A stretch of DNA of 12,976 bases from Planctomycetota bacterium (GTDB taxonomy: Bacteria > Planctomycetota > Phycisphaerae > Sedimentisphaerales > Anaerobacaceae), in NCBI GenBank assembly GCA_023135255.1, contig JAGLTN010000043.1:1-12976 (forward strand). The letters run 5' to 3'. The translations under genes and the position numbers were made by a program. The notes under the pieces were generated by a model. That model had not been told where the DNA came from, searched no databases, and saw nothing but the letters and a program-made list of their open reading frames with translations. This document shows positions 1-7,449 of the stretch, in pieces (the stretch's first letter is position 1; each line of letters begins with the position of its first letter).

Positions 1-47
1 TTATTTACCCGCGGATAAACGGTAAAATTCAATTGGGATCAGTATAA
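1..47 (+). repeat. Upstream repeat element, copy 1 (before glyA)
   Basis: This stretch matches 1399-1445 at 42 of 47 positions, with mismatches at 27, 33, 36, 39 and 40. Its core (4-19) is a 16-bp imperfect palindrome with 7 of 8 pairs matching, TTTACCCGCGGATAAA. A third unit, CGGTAAA (20-26), follows directly, so the element holds three CGG(R)TAAA-like units, the first inverted. It ends at a -10-like TATAAA (43-48) with no good -35. If that -10 is used, the palindrome centre lies near -43.5, a position typical of class II activator sites. The operator role is inferred; the repeat itself is seen directly. The copy may extend left of the window. Confidence 0.7.
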
Positions 48-51
48 ATGC

Positions 52-80
52 TTGTATTAACTCAACAGCTATGCTATAAA
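52..80 (+). promoter_or_regulatory. Candidate sigma70-like promoter of glyA
   Basis: TTGTAT (52-57) and TATAAA (75-80) are separated by 17 bases. This would start transcription near 87 and leave a leader of about 30 bases that contains the ribosome binding site. It is a second candidate besides the TATAAA at 43-48 in the repeat element, so glyA may have two start sites. The -35 is weak (TTG only). Confidence 0.4.
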
Positions 81-105
81 ACCAGCTTAGTTGGAACTAA
101 AAATT

Positions 106-110
106 AAGGA
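106..110 (+). promoter_or_regulatory. Ribosome binding site deciding the glyA start
   Basis: AAGGA lies only 2 bases before the ATG at 113 but 8 bases before the ATG at 119. The second spacing is the usual one, so 119 is preferred as the start. Confidence 0.6.
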
Positions 111-118
111 AAATGATT

Positions 119-1378
119 ATGATATCCGCGTTAGAACAGTATGATCCACAGATTTATGAACTTTTAAGGCAGGAGGCTGCCAGACAGAGCGGCTCTATAA
201 GGTTGATAGCCTCTGAAAACTATGTTTCAAAAGCTGTTATGATCGCAAGCGGAAGCTGCCTGACTAATAAATATGCGGAAGGTTATCCCGGCAAAAGGTA
301 CTACGAAGGGCAGCAAGTCACAGACCTGATCGAGATAATCGCACAAGAACGAGCTAAAAAACTCTTCAAAGCTGACCACGCAAACGTTCAGCCATATTCA
401 GGTTCAATTGCCAATATGGCTGCATACCTTGCATTGGTTGAGCCCGGCGATACAATAATGGGGCTTTCTCTGCCTCATGGCGGCCACCTTACACATGGTT
501 GGAAAGTCAGTCTGACAGGTAAAATTTTCAATTCGGTACAATATGAGGTCGACCCGAAAACAGGGATGTTTGATTATGACCAGATCGCTGACCTGGCGAA
601 AAAACATAAACCAAAAATTATCATCTCCGGAGCAACGGCTTATCCGAGAGCTATTGATTTTAAAGCTTTTGGTGAAATAGCCAAATCTGTCGGAGCTTAT
701 ATGGTTAGTGATATCGCCCATATCGCAGGTCTTGTAGCAGCGGGTATTCACCAAAGCCCTGTTCCGTATGCTGACGTGGTTTCCACGACTACCCATAAAA
801 CATTAAGGGGACCAAGAGGCGGTATGCTGCTTTGTAAAGCCGAATATGCAAAAAATGTTGACAAGGCGGTATTTCCGGGCTTACAAGGCGGGCCTCACAT
901 GCATTCTATGTCGGCTATCGCAGTGGCTATGGCAGAAGCTGATACACCGGAATTCATTCAGTATGCAAAACAGATCGTTAAAAACTCAAGAGCAATGGCA
1001 GAAAAATTGCTTGAATGCGGCTTTGAGCTGGTTTCAGGCGGGACAGATAACCATCTTATACTCATTGACCTGAGAAATAAGAATATTCCAGGCAAAAAAC
1101 TCGCTAAGGCTTTGGACAGAGCAAAAATAGTAACTAACTGCAATTCGATACCTAATGACCCTGCGTCGCCTTTTAATCCAAGCGGATTAAGGATCGGAAC
1201 CGCTGCTGTAACTACACGAGGCATGAAAGAGGAGCAGGCAAAACAAATCGCCGAGTTCATAAATCAGGTAGCTGAAAATATCGATAACGATACTGCAATT
1301 GAAAAAATCAGCAAAGAAGTACTGCTCTTATGCTCGCAATTTCCTGTCCCTGAACATTTCATTATAACAGAAAAATAA
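119..1378 (+). CDS. glyA: Serine hydroxymethyltransferase
   Basis: PLP-dependent cytosolic enzyme that interconverts serine plus tetrahydrofolate with glycine plus methylene-tetrahydrofolate, the main source of one-carbon units. The protein (419 residues from ATG 119; 421 from ATG 113) has the usual bacterial GlyA length. Family signatures are clear: LIASENY near the N-terminus, LTNKYAEGYPGKRYY at the substrate site, AHGGHLTHG-like SLPHGGHLTHG, the SDIAHIAGL segment carrying the PLP-binding Asp and His, and STTTHKTLRGPRGG, whose Lys (227 from ATG 119) forms the Schiff base. The PLP-phosphate loop reads QPYSGS where many homologues have QPHSGS. Start 119 is chosen for its Shine-Dalgarno spacing. 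The gene stands alone behind the 47-base repeat element that also precedes the next gene, suggesting shared control. No terminator hairpin is visible after the stop. Identification is firm. Confidence 0.97.
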   Translation: MISALEQYDPQIYELLRQEAARQSGSIRLIASENYVSKAVMIASGSCLTNKYAEGYPGKRYYEGQQVTDLIEIIAQERAKKLFKADHANVQPYSGSIANMAAYLALVEPGDTIMGLSLPHGGHLTHGWKVSLTGKIFNSVQYEVDPKTGMFDYDQIADLAKKHKPKIIISGATAYPRAIDFKAFGEIAKSVGAYMVSDIAHIAGLVAAGIHQSPVPYADVVSTTTHKTLRGPRGGMLLCKAEYAKNVDKAVFPGLQGGPHMHSMSAIAVAMAEADTPEFIQYAKQIVKNSRAMAEKLLECGFELVSGGTDNHLILIDLRNKNIPGKKLAKALDRAKIVTNCNSIPNDPASPFNPSGLRIGTAAVTTRGMKEEQAKQIAEFINQVAENIDNDTAIEKISKEVLLLCSQFPVPEHFIITEK

Positions 1379-1398
1379 AAAAACATATTGTTTAAAAG

Positions 1399-1445
1399 TT
1401 ATTTACCCGCGGATAAACGGTAAAACTCAAGTGTGAGTAGTATAA
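1399..1445 (+). repeat. Upstream repeat element, copy 2 (before the oxidoreductase-like gene)
   Basis: Second copy of the element at 1-47, offset by 1398 bases. It starts 20 bases after the glyA stop. The palindrome is at 1402-1417, the extra CGGTAAA unit at 1418-1424, and a consensus -10 TATAAT at 1441-1446. The hexamer 17 bases upstream of that -10 (CGGTAA) is not a -35, and it falls within the third repeat unit. This fits a promoter that needs an activator bound at the palindrome, centred near -43.5 as in copy 1. There is no T-run, so it does not look like a terminator of glyA. Confidence 0.7.
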
Positions 1446-1446
1446 T
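1441..1446 (+). promoter_or_regulatory. -10 hexamer of the oxidoreductase-like gene
   Basis: Perfect TATAAT, predicted start near 1453, leaving a leader of about 34 bases before the ATG at 1487. It lacks a matching -35, as described for the repeat element at 1399-1445. Confidence 0.45.
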
Positions 1447-1486
1447 TTGAAATTATTGGCAGCAAAGATTTGTCTTACTGAGGAAA

Positions 1487-2554
1487 ATGAGCCAGGAAAA
1501 ATTAAAAACCGCGCTAATTGGTCTTGATGAAAATGGCCTGAATATGCTGGAGGCTTTGTCGAAAGTCGACCACTTCGACCTTTTGGCTGTTGCTGATAAG
1601 AATACCAAATTAGCAGAAAAAACAGCGCTGCTTTACAATTGCGAACCTTACGATGACTACAGGCAGTTGATCGCTCAAAATCAGCTTGATTGTTTGATTG
1701 TCACCGGTGGGATATACAGCTGCGACGAATATGTAAGATCGGCAATTAAGAACAAGGCAAACATATTAAAACTCGCTCCTGCTGCCAGAGATTTCGAGGA
1801 AACAGTCGAATTTTACAGGCTTGCAAAAAGCAACAAAGTTCGTTTCACAATTGCAAATACTTACAGATTCGCAAAAAGCTTTTTGAAGCTGGACGATTTT
1901 CTCAGGAAAGGCTCATTAGAACAGATATCTGTTATAACCGCCCAATGCTGCTTTGCCGGTGAGAAACACCCGATGTGGCAAACCGACCCCAAACTTGGCG
2001 GAGGAGGAGTTTTGCTGCATAACTGTTATGGCATAATCGATGCGATATTAAAAAACAATCCTCTGCCTCAACAGGTATACTCGGTTAATACTAATTACGC
2101 CACAGACAGAAAACAGCGCCAGTCACTAACAGAAGATGTGGCATCTGTGACAATGAAATTCGGCGACACGTTTTTTGCAAATATAGTAGCAGATAAAAAT
2201 ACCGGGGAAAAAATTCAGCTTAAAATACACAGCAAGGACAAAATTGTCACCGTCACTGATTCTCAATTCGCCATAGCGGACAAATTCTCAAGAACTATAG
2301 AAAAAGTGTTTTATAACGACAGTGAGCTGAGCAGAACTATAGATTTGCTTGATGCATTTGCCCTTAGCATATTATTGCCTGAAGAACATAAATTCCCCAA
2401 TAACATTTCGCAGGATCTGAAAAATATGGCGGTTATCGAGGCAGCATATCTTTCAGCAAGAACTTCCATGCCTGAGCAGCCTGAACGAATAATGCAGATG
2501 TCGCAGCTCGAATCGGAAATCATTTGGCCTAAGGGCAATTTGTCAGCGGGTTAA
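1487..2554 (+). CDS. Gfo/Idh/MocA family protein with degenerate active site
   Basis: A 355-residue protein with the two-domain layout of the Gfo/Idh/MocA oxidoreductases: an N-terminal Rossmann-like domain (about 6-125) and a C-terminal alpha/beta domain (about 130-345) with the family-type segment WQTDPKLGGGG (164-174). Normal members use NAD(P)(H) to oxidise or reduce sugars and related compounds. Here the key sites depart from the family. The dinucleotide loop is GLDENG (12-17) rather than GxGxxG. The EKP motif is replaced by LAP (96-98), losing the catalytic Lys. The D-x3-H pair expected after GGG is HNCYG (178-182). The fold assignment is fairly safe, but catalysis is doubtful and the substrate unknown. 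Start ATG 1487 has a close AGGA (1481-1484). The gene shares its upstream element with glyA and converges on the protease gene, whose end lies 37 bases away. Confidence 0.8.
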   Translation: MSQEKLKTALIGLDENGLNMLEALSKVDHFDLLAVADKNTKLAEKTALLYNCEPYDDYRQLIAQNQLDCLIVTGGIYSCDEYVRSAIKNKANILKLAPAARDFEETVEFYRLAKSNKVRFTIANTYRFAKSFLKLDDFLRKGSLEQISVITAQCCFAGEKHPMWQTDPKLGGGGVLLHNCYGIIDAILKNNPLPQQVYSVNTNYATDRKQRQSLTEDVASVTMKFGDTFFANIVADKNTGEKIQLKIHSKDKIVTVTDSQFAIADKFSRTIEKVFYNDSELSRTIDLLDAFALSILLPEEHKFPNNISQDLKNMAVIEAAYLSARTSMPEQPERIMQMSQLESEIIWPKGNLSAG

Positions 2555-2591
2555 TATGCTTTCTGCCGGGGCTGAGTACAACAGGCAAAAT

Positions 2592-3401
2592 TTACCTGAG
2601 TCTTTTCAGCACAGAAGTTTCGTATTCGCTTCGGCCTTTTTTCAGATTCGACAGATTACGGTAATTGCGGTTAATTCTCTCAAGCAAATATTGTCTGCGA
2701 TTTTCCGGGATCGGGTGAGTAGAAAAGAATTCTATCTGTCCCCCGGAATTCAGACTTTGCAGTATTTCCATGGTTTCTACCATGCCGTAAGGATCATAAC
2801 CTGCTTTGTACATATAATCCATCCCGGTCGTATCAGCTTCAACTTCATCGCGTCGACTATAGCCCATGCCTATTATTTGCCTTGTCATATTTGCAACGGT
2901 TTCGGCACCGGCAGGAGTATTGGTAGTAGCCGAAGCAGCAGACAGCAAAATACTTATACCGATTTCTCTGCTCATTGCAGCAGAACTGTGACGAGCAACA
3001 ACGTGTGTGATCTCATGACCTAAAATGCCTGCTAATTGTGCTTCTGTGGAAAGTTTGGAAAGCATTCCCTTTGTAATAAATATATATCCGCCGGGCAGCG
3101 CAAAAGCGTTAGTCTGTTTATCGTTCAAAGCTACAAAAGAAAATTTCATATATGGTTTGTGGCTGACAGCAGCAAGTCTTTGACCAATACGATTAATATA
3201 GCTTTGTAATTGAGGGTCATTGATCCTTCCACCCATTTGCTTTTCGATCTCAGGTGCATATTTACTGCCAATCTCGATGTCCTGCTCCGGAGACAAAAGC
3301 ATCAGCCTCTGCTCGCCTGAGACGGGGTTAACATCACAACCGCTGCAAAAAACACCAAATACCGCAAACAAAAAAAATGTTATAACTAATTTTTTATTCA
3401 T
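2592..3401 (-). CDS. M48 family zinc metalloprotease, predicted lipoprotein
   Basis: A 269-residue secreted peptidase of the M48 (BepA/LoiP/YcaL-like) group, which acts in envelope protein quality control. A hydrophobic signal (about 4-18) ends in FCSGC, so Cys22 is the likely lipidation site; the -3 residue is Cys rather than the usual Leu, which makes the lipobox slightly unusual. The catalytic HEITH is at 129-133, followed by the third zinc ligand Glu188 in EVEAD (186-190). FALPGGYIFITKGML (100-114) and STHP (227-230) are further family marks. No TPR domain follows, so it is the short form. The start ATG has AGAGGG 4 bases upstream on its strand. It is divergent from the Rnf operon across about 90 bases and convergent with the gene at 1487-2554. 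Which protein it cleaves cannot be told from the sequence. Confidence 0.92.
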   Translation of the reverse strand: MNKKLVITFFLFAVFGVFCSGCDVNPVSGEQRLMLLSPEQDIEIGSKYAPEIEKQMGGRINDPQLQSYINRIGQRLAAVSHKPYMKFSFVALNDKQTNAFALPGGYIFITKGMLSKLSTEAQLAGILGHEITHVVARHSSAAMSREIGISILLSAASATTNTPAGAETVANMTRQIIGMGYSRRDEVEADTTGMDYMYKAGYDPYGMVETMEILQSLNSGGQIEFFSTHPIPENRRQYLLERINRNYRNLSNLKKGRSEYETSVLKRLR

Positions 3402-3436
3402 AATGCCCTCTAATTTGTAAAACTTTCACTTTATGT

Positions 3437-3465
3437 TTGAAAAAACCTTTAATATTCATTATAAA
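3437..3465 (+). promoter_or_regulatory. Promoter of the Rnf operon
   Basis: TTGAAA (3437-3442) and TATAAA (3460-3465) with exactly 17 bases between, 10 of 12 matches to the sigma70 consensus. The start would be near 3472, giving a leader of about 20 bases before ATG 3492. It is the only good promoter before the seven-gene run. Confidence 0.6.
3457..3462 (-). promoter_or_regulatory. Possible -10 for the protease gene
   Basis: On the - strand this reads TATAAT and overlaps the + strand -10 at 3460-3465. No convincing -35 lies 16-18 bases away, and the leader would be about 50 bases. It may be a bidirectional -10 region, or chance in AT-rich DNA. Confidence 0.25.
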
Positions 3466-3491
3466 GAATTTTTATTCTATGGGTAGTATAA

Positions 3492-3785
3492 ATGATGCCG
3501 CAAACAAAAAATTGTGATTTATGCAGTCACAAACATAGCTGTAGTGATGTTTATGAGCATTTAGGCAAGACCAAAGGCCCGGGTATCGGTTTCAGTGTGT
3601 TTATAGCGTTTATTGTGCCTATAGCGGTGTTTATTATAAGCTTGACAGTTTTTGAAAACTTATCAGCGGATATTACAGCCGCCTCAGAAAAATTCAAAAC
3701 TGCCATAATTTTTTTACTGTCTTTAGCGATGACAGCATTAGTAATGTTAGTTATAAAATTGATAAAGTTCAATTTGAAGAAATAA
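3492..3785 (+). CDS. Small RseC-like membrane protein leading the Rnf operon
   Basis: A 97-residue protein with three cysteines near the N-terminus in a C-x2-C-x5-C pattern (Cys8, Cys11, Cys17, with His13 and His15 between), then two predicted membrane helices (about 32-54 and 70-91) and a Lys-rich tail. The E. coli SoxR-reducing protein RseC (about 159 residues) also has a Cys cluster containing C-x2-C-x5-C followed by two membrane helices, and works with Rsx, the E. coli Rnf. This protein would be a shortened form lacking the N-terminal part of RseC. Its stop is 21 bases before rnfC, so the two are surely co-transcribed. Start: two adjacent ATGs (3492 and 3495) with only a weak GGG upstream. 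Role in Rnf assembly or Fe-S/redox chemistry is inferred; an unrelated small membrane protein is the alternative. Confidence 0.75.
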   Translation: MMPQTKNCDLCSHKHSCSDVYEHLGKTKGPGIGFSVFIAFIVPIAVFIISLTVFENLSADITAASEKFKTAIIFLLSLAMTALVMLVIKLIKFNLKK

Positions 3786-3806
3786 GGCATTTTAGGGTTT
3801 TTTAAC

Positions 3807-5183
3807 ATGGATGTTGATATTAAAGGCAAGATGACCTTTCGAGGCGGAGCGCATCCGCCCCAGAATAAGAAACTGACGAAAGACAAACCGATCCTGCCTG
3901 GGCCGGCGGTAAAACAAGTTGCGGTAATGCTAAGTCAGCATATCGGCGCCCCCTGCAAATCGATGGTACAGAAAAATGATATTGTTGCCGCAGGTCAGAG
4001 AATTGGTGAAAGCGATGCTTATGTTTCTGCTGCTGTGCACAGCCCGGTAAACGGAAAAGTAAAAGAAATCGCTCTTCGCAGTCACCCTGTTCATGGCAGA
4101 TCTATGGCGATCGTTATAGATGTCGACGCAGAGACAAATGCGCCTGAAAAACCCGATCTGATATCATCAGAGAATGTTGATCTCGACAGGTATAGCTCTG
4201 AACAGATATGCGATGTGGTATCACAAGCGGGATTAGTCGGGATGGGTGGCGCAGGTTTTCCGACAAGGGTAAAGATAGAGCCTAACCCAAGACTGCCTAA
4301 AAAAGTTTTAATAATTAATGGCTGTGAATGTGAGCCTTATATCACATGCGATTATCGACTGATGATCGAAAGAGCTGACCAGGTCATTACCGGCATTGAA
4401 CTGGCGAAAAAGGCTTCGGGTTGTGAAAGGGTTTTCATCGGTATAGAAGACAACAAACCAAAAGCTATAGAAGCTATGGCTGATATGCTGAAGAAAACAC
4501 CCGCCAGGCAGAATATAAAAATCGTTCCATTAAAAACCAAGTACCCGCAAGGCGGAGAAAGACAGCTTATAAAAGCAGTACTCGGCAAAGATATTCCGAC
4601 CGGTGCTATTCCGCCAATGGTTGGCGTTGTCGTGCTTAACGTTGCAACGGCATCTGCGATAACAGAGGCAGTCATAAGCAATAAACCTTTGACTCACCGG
4701 GTTGTTACAGTAACTGGACAATCTATCGCTAATCCAGGTAATTTTTATGTTCCCATAGGTACATCGGTTGGGGATATGATCGAATTTTGCGGGGGAGTCA
4801 CTCAGAAATCGGCGAAGGTCGTTATGGGTGGACCTATGATGGGTATTGCTATCGCTGACCTTGAAACGCCAATAACAAAAACGTCAGGGGCAATAACCCT
4901 GTTAACCAAAGAACAAATAGGCAGAGCGAAATATAAAAGCCATAAAACCGCGTGCATACACTGCGGTCGATGTCTCGATGTCTGCCCGGAACACCTCAAC
5001 CCGACAGTGTTGGCTCATGCTGTTCGTAAAAACCTGTTTGACGTGGCACAACAGTATTATATAAGCGCATGTATGGAGTGCGGGTGCTGCAGTTATGTTT
5101 GCCCTGCGAATATTGAACTTACGGGTCATATAAAAACGGGCAAAATTTACCTTGCGAGAGAGAATAAAAGGATGCCGAAATAA
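3807..5183 (+). CDS. rnfC: Rnf complex subunit RnfC
   Basis: Peripheral cytoplasmic subunit that exchanges electrons with NAD(H) in the ion-translocating ferredoxin:NAD+ oxidoreductase. It has 458 residues, normal for RnfC without the long C-terminal repeats of enterobacterial forms. The N-terminal mark FRGGAHPPQNK (11-21) and a biotinyl/lipoyl-like HSPVNGKV (78-85) lead into the flavin/NADH-binding domain with GMGGAGFPTRVK (145-156), NGCECEPYI (171-179) and YPQGGERQLI (246-255). Near the C-terminus are two C-x2-C-x2-C-x3-C [4Fe-4S] motifs: Cys383/386/389/393 and Cys422/425/428/432, the second with an extra Cys427. The start ATG lies 9 bases after AGGG (3794-3797). It is the second gene of the operon, followed by rnfD after 23 bases. 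Confidence 0.97.
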   Translation: MDVDIKGKMTFRGGAHPPQNKKLTKDKPILPGPAVKQVAVMLSQHIGAPCKSMVQKNDIVAAGQRIGESDAYVSAAVHSPVNGKVKEIALRSHPVHGRSMAIVIDVDAETNAPEKPDLISSENVDLDRYSSEQICDVVSQAGLVGMGGAGFPTRVKIEPNPRLPKKVLIINGCECEPYITCDYRLMIERADQVITGIELAKKASGCERVFIGIEDNKPKAIEAMADMLKKTPARQNIKIVPLKTKYPQGGERQLIKAVLGKDIPTGAIPPMVGVVVLNVATASAITEAVISNKPLTHRVVTVTGQSIANPGNFYVPIGTSVGDMIEFCGGVTQKSAKVVMGGPMMGIAIADLETPITKTSGAITLLTKEQIGRAKYKSHKTACIHCGRCLDVCPEHLNPTVLAHAVRKNLFDVAQQYYISACMECGCCSYVCPANIELTGHIKTGKIYLARENKRMPK

Positions 5184-5206
5184 CATTTGAATCAGGAAAA
5201 AGATAG

Positions 5207-6214
5207 ATGTTAAAAAAAATAACAGTTTCGTGTTCGCCTCATATCAGTAAACATATGTCGACCAGAAGTATAATGATCGATGTGATAATCGCCTTGGCGC
5301 CGGCTATGCTGGCAGCTTGCTATTATTTCCGCAACAGAGCGGTTATCATACTTGCGACCTGCATCGTTTCAGCTTTGGTAACTGAATGGGGTTGTAACAG
5401 GTTGCAGAAAAAACCTAATTCGCTGGGCGACTTCAGCGCGGTAGTAACAGCGATAATTCTCGCACTTTCGCTGCCTCCTGCTATTCCATTCTGGGTTGCG
5501 ATAATCGGTTCGGTATTTGCGATCGCTATAGGCAAGATGGTCTTTGGCGGACTCGGTGCCAATGTCTTTAACCCTGCGATGGTGGCGAGAGCGTTTTTGA
5601 CTGCTTCGTTCGGTGCGATGATGACGACCTTTTCGGTTCCGGCTCCTATCGACTTGGCGATGCCGAAAATATCAGCGGTTAATACGACAGTTGTCACCCA
5701 GGCGACACCTTTGGCGTGGAGCAAGCAAGCGGTGAAAAAACAAAATGACATTTCAGTAGTGAATGAGCAATTAAAAGCAACAATAACAGGTAATGTGGGT
5801 GGATGTCTGGGCGAAACAAGCACAATAGCACTTTTGATCGGCGGGCTTTATCTGCTGATAAGAAAAACTATTAACTATCTGATACCGTTTTCGGTTATAG
5901 CATCGGCGGTATTGTTTGCTCTGATCTTTTACTGGATCGATCCGCAAATATATATGTTACCGGTAATGCATTTGACCACGGGCGGTATGTTGATGTGCGC
6001 ATTTTTCATAGCTACCGATCCTGTGACTGCGCCTTTGACCAACAGAGGCAAAGCAATCTTTGGGGTCGGTATCGGAGCAATGATCATGCTTATAAGGAAC
6101 GTAGGTGAATATCCCGAAGGTGTAATGTACGCAATACTTCTGATGAATGCGCTATCTCCTTTGATAGACAGGCTATGTAAGAGAGTGCCGCAAGGAGGCA
6201 AACCTAATGCTTAA
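5207..6214 (+). CDS. rnfD: Rnf complex subunit RnfD
   Basis: Integral membrane subunit (335 residues) of the NqrB/RnfD family, which carries covalent FMN and is linked to ion transport. Visible marks are SRSIMID-like TRSIMIDVIIALAPA (19-33) at the first membrane helix, GDFSAVVTAIILALSLPP (74-91), GGLGANVFNPAMVARAFL (114-131), GNVGGCLGETS (195-205) and ATDPVTAPLT (269-278). The predicted flavin-binding threonine is Thr167 in TQATPL (164-169); many homologues have Gly or Ser before the AT, so Gln165 is a small deviation. Several hydrophobic helices are evident. The ATG is preceded by AGGA (5194-5197) at 9 bases. Its last 8 bases overlap rnfG, and its end contains the strong ribosome binding site of that gene. 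Confidence 0.97.
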   Translation: MLKKITVSCSPHISKHMSTRSIMIDVIIALAPAMLAACYYFRNRAVIILATCIVSALVTEWGCNRLQKKPNSLGDFSAVVTAIILALSLPPAIPFWVAIIGSVFAIAIGKMVFGGLGANVFNPAMVARAFLTASFGAMMTTFSVPAPIDLAMPKISAVNTTVVTQATPLAWSKQAVKKQNDISVVNEQLKATITGNVGGCLGETSTIALLIGGLYLLIRKTINYLIPFSVIASAVLFALIFYWIDPQIYMLPVMHLTTGGMLMCAFFIATDPVTAPLTNRGKAIFGVGIGAMIMLIRNVGEYPEGVMYAILLMNALSPLIDRLCKRVPQGGKPNA

Positions 6215-6818
6215 AATAAAATATTTCGTACAACAAAGCTGGCTGTTGGTGGTTTCCGCTTTTATGTTCGGGTTGTTAATAGCTGTTACCAATGCAGCTT
6301 TGATTGACAGGATCAATGCAAACAATGCAAACAAAGTCACCGACAAGCTGAAGAGCCTTATACCCGATGCAGATGAATTTTCAAAGCAGGAATCAATCAC
6401 AATAAAATCTCAGCAACAGAGCAATGTTGATGTCGAAATATACAAGGCTGTTTCTGATGGGCAGTGTCAGGGTTGGGCTTTTAAGGCTTTTGGCGCGGGC
6501 TTTGCGGATAAAATTACATTGATAGTCGTTGTAGACAAAAGTTTTGAGAAAATAGTGGGCTTTTCAGTATTGGCCAGCAATGAGACGCCCGGCTTTGGCG
6601 ACAGGATATCGAATTCGTTTTATCGTGACCAGTTTGCCGGTGCACCAACTGAAAAATTAAACCTGGTAAAAGTGGGCGATGCCGATGAGATAGATTCAGA
6701 CATCGTGGCAATAAGCGGAGCTACCGTCAGCAGTCAGGCTGTGGTAGATATAATTAATAATACTATGCTCCAATTAAAAATTAAAATGCTTGAAAAAGGA
6801 ATGATTCAAGATGAGTAG
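6207..6818 (+). CDS. rnfG: Rnf complex subunit RnfG
   Basis: FMN-binding subunit (203 residues) anchored by one N-terminal membrane helix (about 11-32), with the bulk predicted on the outer face of the membrane. The covalent flavin motif is SGATVSS (170-176), where Thr173 should receive FMN by a phosphoester bond made by ApbE. NETPGFGDRI (125-134) is the other typical segment. The start is well fixed: a full AAGGAGG (6192-6198) sits 8 bases before the ATG, inside the end of rnfD. The overlap suggests coupled translation. An apbE gene that could supply the modification lies at 8880-10610 on the other strand. Confidence 0.96.
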   Translation: MLKIKYFVQQSWLLVVSAFMFGLLIAVTNAALIDRINANNANKVTDKLKSLIPDADEFSKQESITIKSQQQSNVDVEIYKAVSDGQCQGWAFKAFGAGFADKITLIVVVDKSFEKIVGFSVLASNETPGFGDRISNSFYRDQFAGAPTEKLNLVKVGDADEIDSDIVAISGATVSSQAVVDIINNTMLQLKIKMLEKGMIQDE

Positions 6819-7437
6819 TAATGAAAACAAAGTCAGTTCAACACTGCTTGCGGGCCTATGGAAGGAAAACCCTGTGTTCAGGCTTCTGCTCGGCATGTGC
6901 CCTGTTTTGGCGGTTACAGCTGCATGTAAGCCTGCGTTGACGATGGGTTTTTGTGTGATATTTGTTTTGGTTTGCAGCAATATCGTGGTATCGCTGATGC
7001 GTAATCTGTTGAAGCCTCACCTGCGAATATTGATGTTTACTTTAACGATAGCAACTTTTGTGACGATAGCGGATCTGCTGCTGAAAGCGTTCCAGCCTGA
7101 GATGAGTACGGCACTTGGGCCTTACGTTCCGCTGATCATCGTGAACTGTATAATCATCGGACGCGCGGAAGCTTGTGCAAGCAAAAATGATTTGCTAATC
7201 AGTATTGTTGATGCGATATCGATGGGAACCGGCTTTACGATAACGCTGTGTGTGTTGGCGGCGGTAAGAGAGTTGCTTTCGACGGGGAAGATATTTGAGC
7301 TGACAGTGCTGCCAACTGTTGAAGCTGGCGGATGGTTTGTTCCGTGGACAGCGATGATGCTTCCTGTTGGCGCTTTCGTGACATTAGGGCTTGGGCTGGC
7401 TATCGTAAATGTTATATGTAAAAAGAAGCAGGCATAA
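6811..7437 (+). CDS. rnfE: Rnf complex subunit RnfE
   Basis: Integral membrane subunit (208 residues) of the NqrD/RnfE family, with about six helices. Typical segments are LWKENPVFRLLLGMCPVLAVT (16-36) and GPYVPLIIVNCIIIGRAEACA (103-123). Cys30 and Cys113 in these two segments correspond to the pair that, together with the pair in RnfA, holds the intramembrane [2Fe-2S] cluster in known Rnf/Nqr structures. AAGGA (6796-6800) is 10 bases upstream of the ATG. The gene overlaps the end of rnfG by 8 bases and is 12 bases from rnfA. Its C-terminal part (GWFVPWTAMMLPVGAFVTLG) matches the usual end of the family. Confidence 0.96.
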   Translation: MSSNENKVSSTLLAGLWKENPVFRLLLGMCPVLAVTAACKPALTMGFCVIFVLVCSNIVVSLMRNLLKPHLRILMFTLTIATFVTIADLLLKAFQPEMSTALGPYVPLIIVNCIIIGRAEACASKNDLLISIVDAISMGTGFTITLCVLAAVRELLSTGKIFELTVLPTVEAGGWFVPWTAMMLPVGAFVTLGLGLAIVNVICKKKQA

Positions 7438-7449
7438 AGGATATTTCAA

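Noticed and set aside
1..118. Glycine or other riboswitch before glyA
   Set aside because: The leader after either candidate promoter is too short (about 30-60 bases) and shows none of the conserved stems of a glycine aptamer.
1379..1440. glyA terminator at the palindromic element
   Set aside because: The palindrome is not followed by a T-run and the same element occurs upstream of glyA, so an operator role fits better.
2556..3023. 155-codon + strand reading frame
   Set aside because: It lies fully antisense to the M48 protease, whose HEITH motif and lipoprotein signal show the - strand is coding; its translation has no family character.
3485..3494. AGTATAAATG, identical to 41-50 in the repeat element, as a third copy of the shared promoter
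   Set aside because: No palindrome lies upstream and the TATAAA overlaps the ATG at 3492, so transcription from it would start after the start codon. A better promoter is at 3437-3465.
5323..5823. 166-codon - strand reading frame inside rnfD
   Set aside because: rnfD carries conserved membrane and flavin motifs across this stretch; the opposite frame is a shadow.
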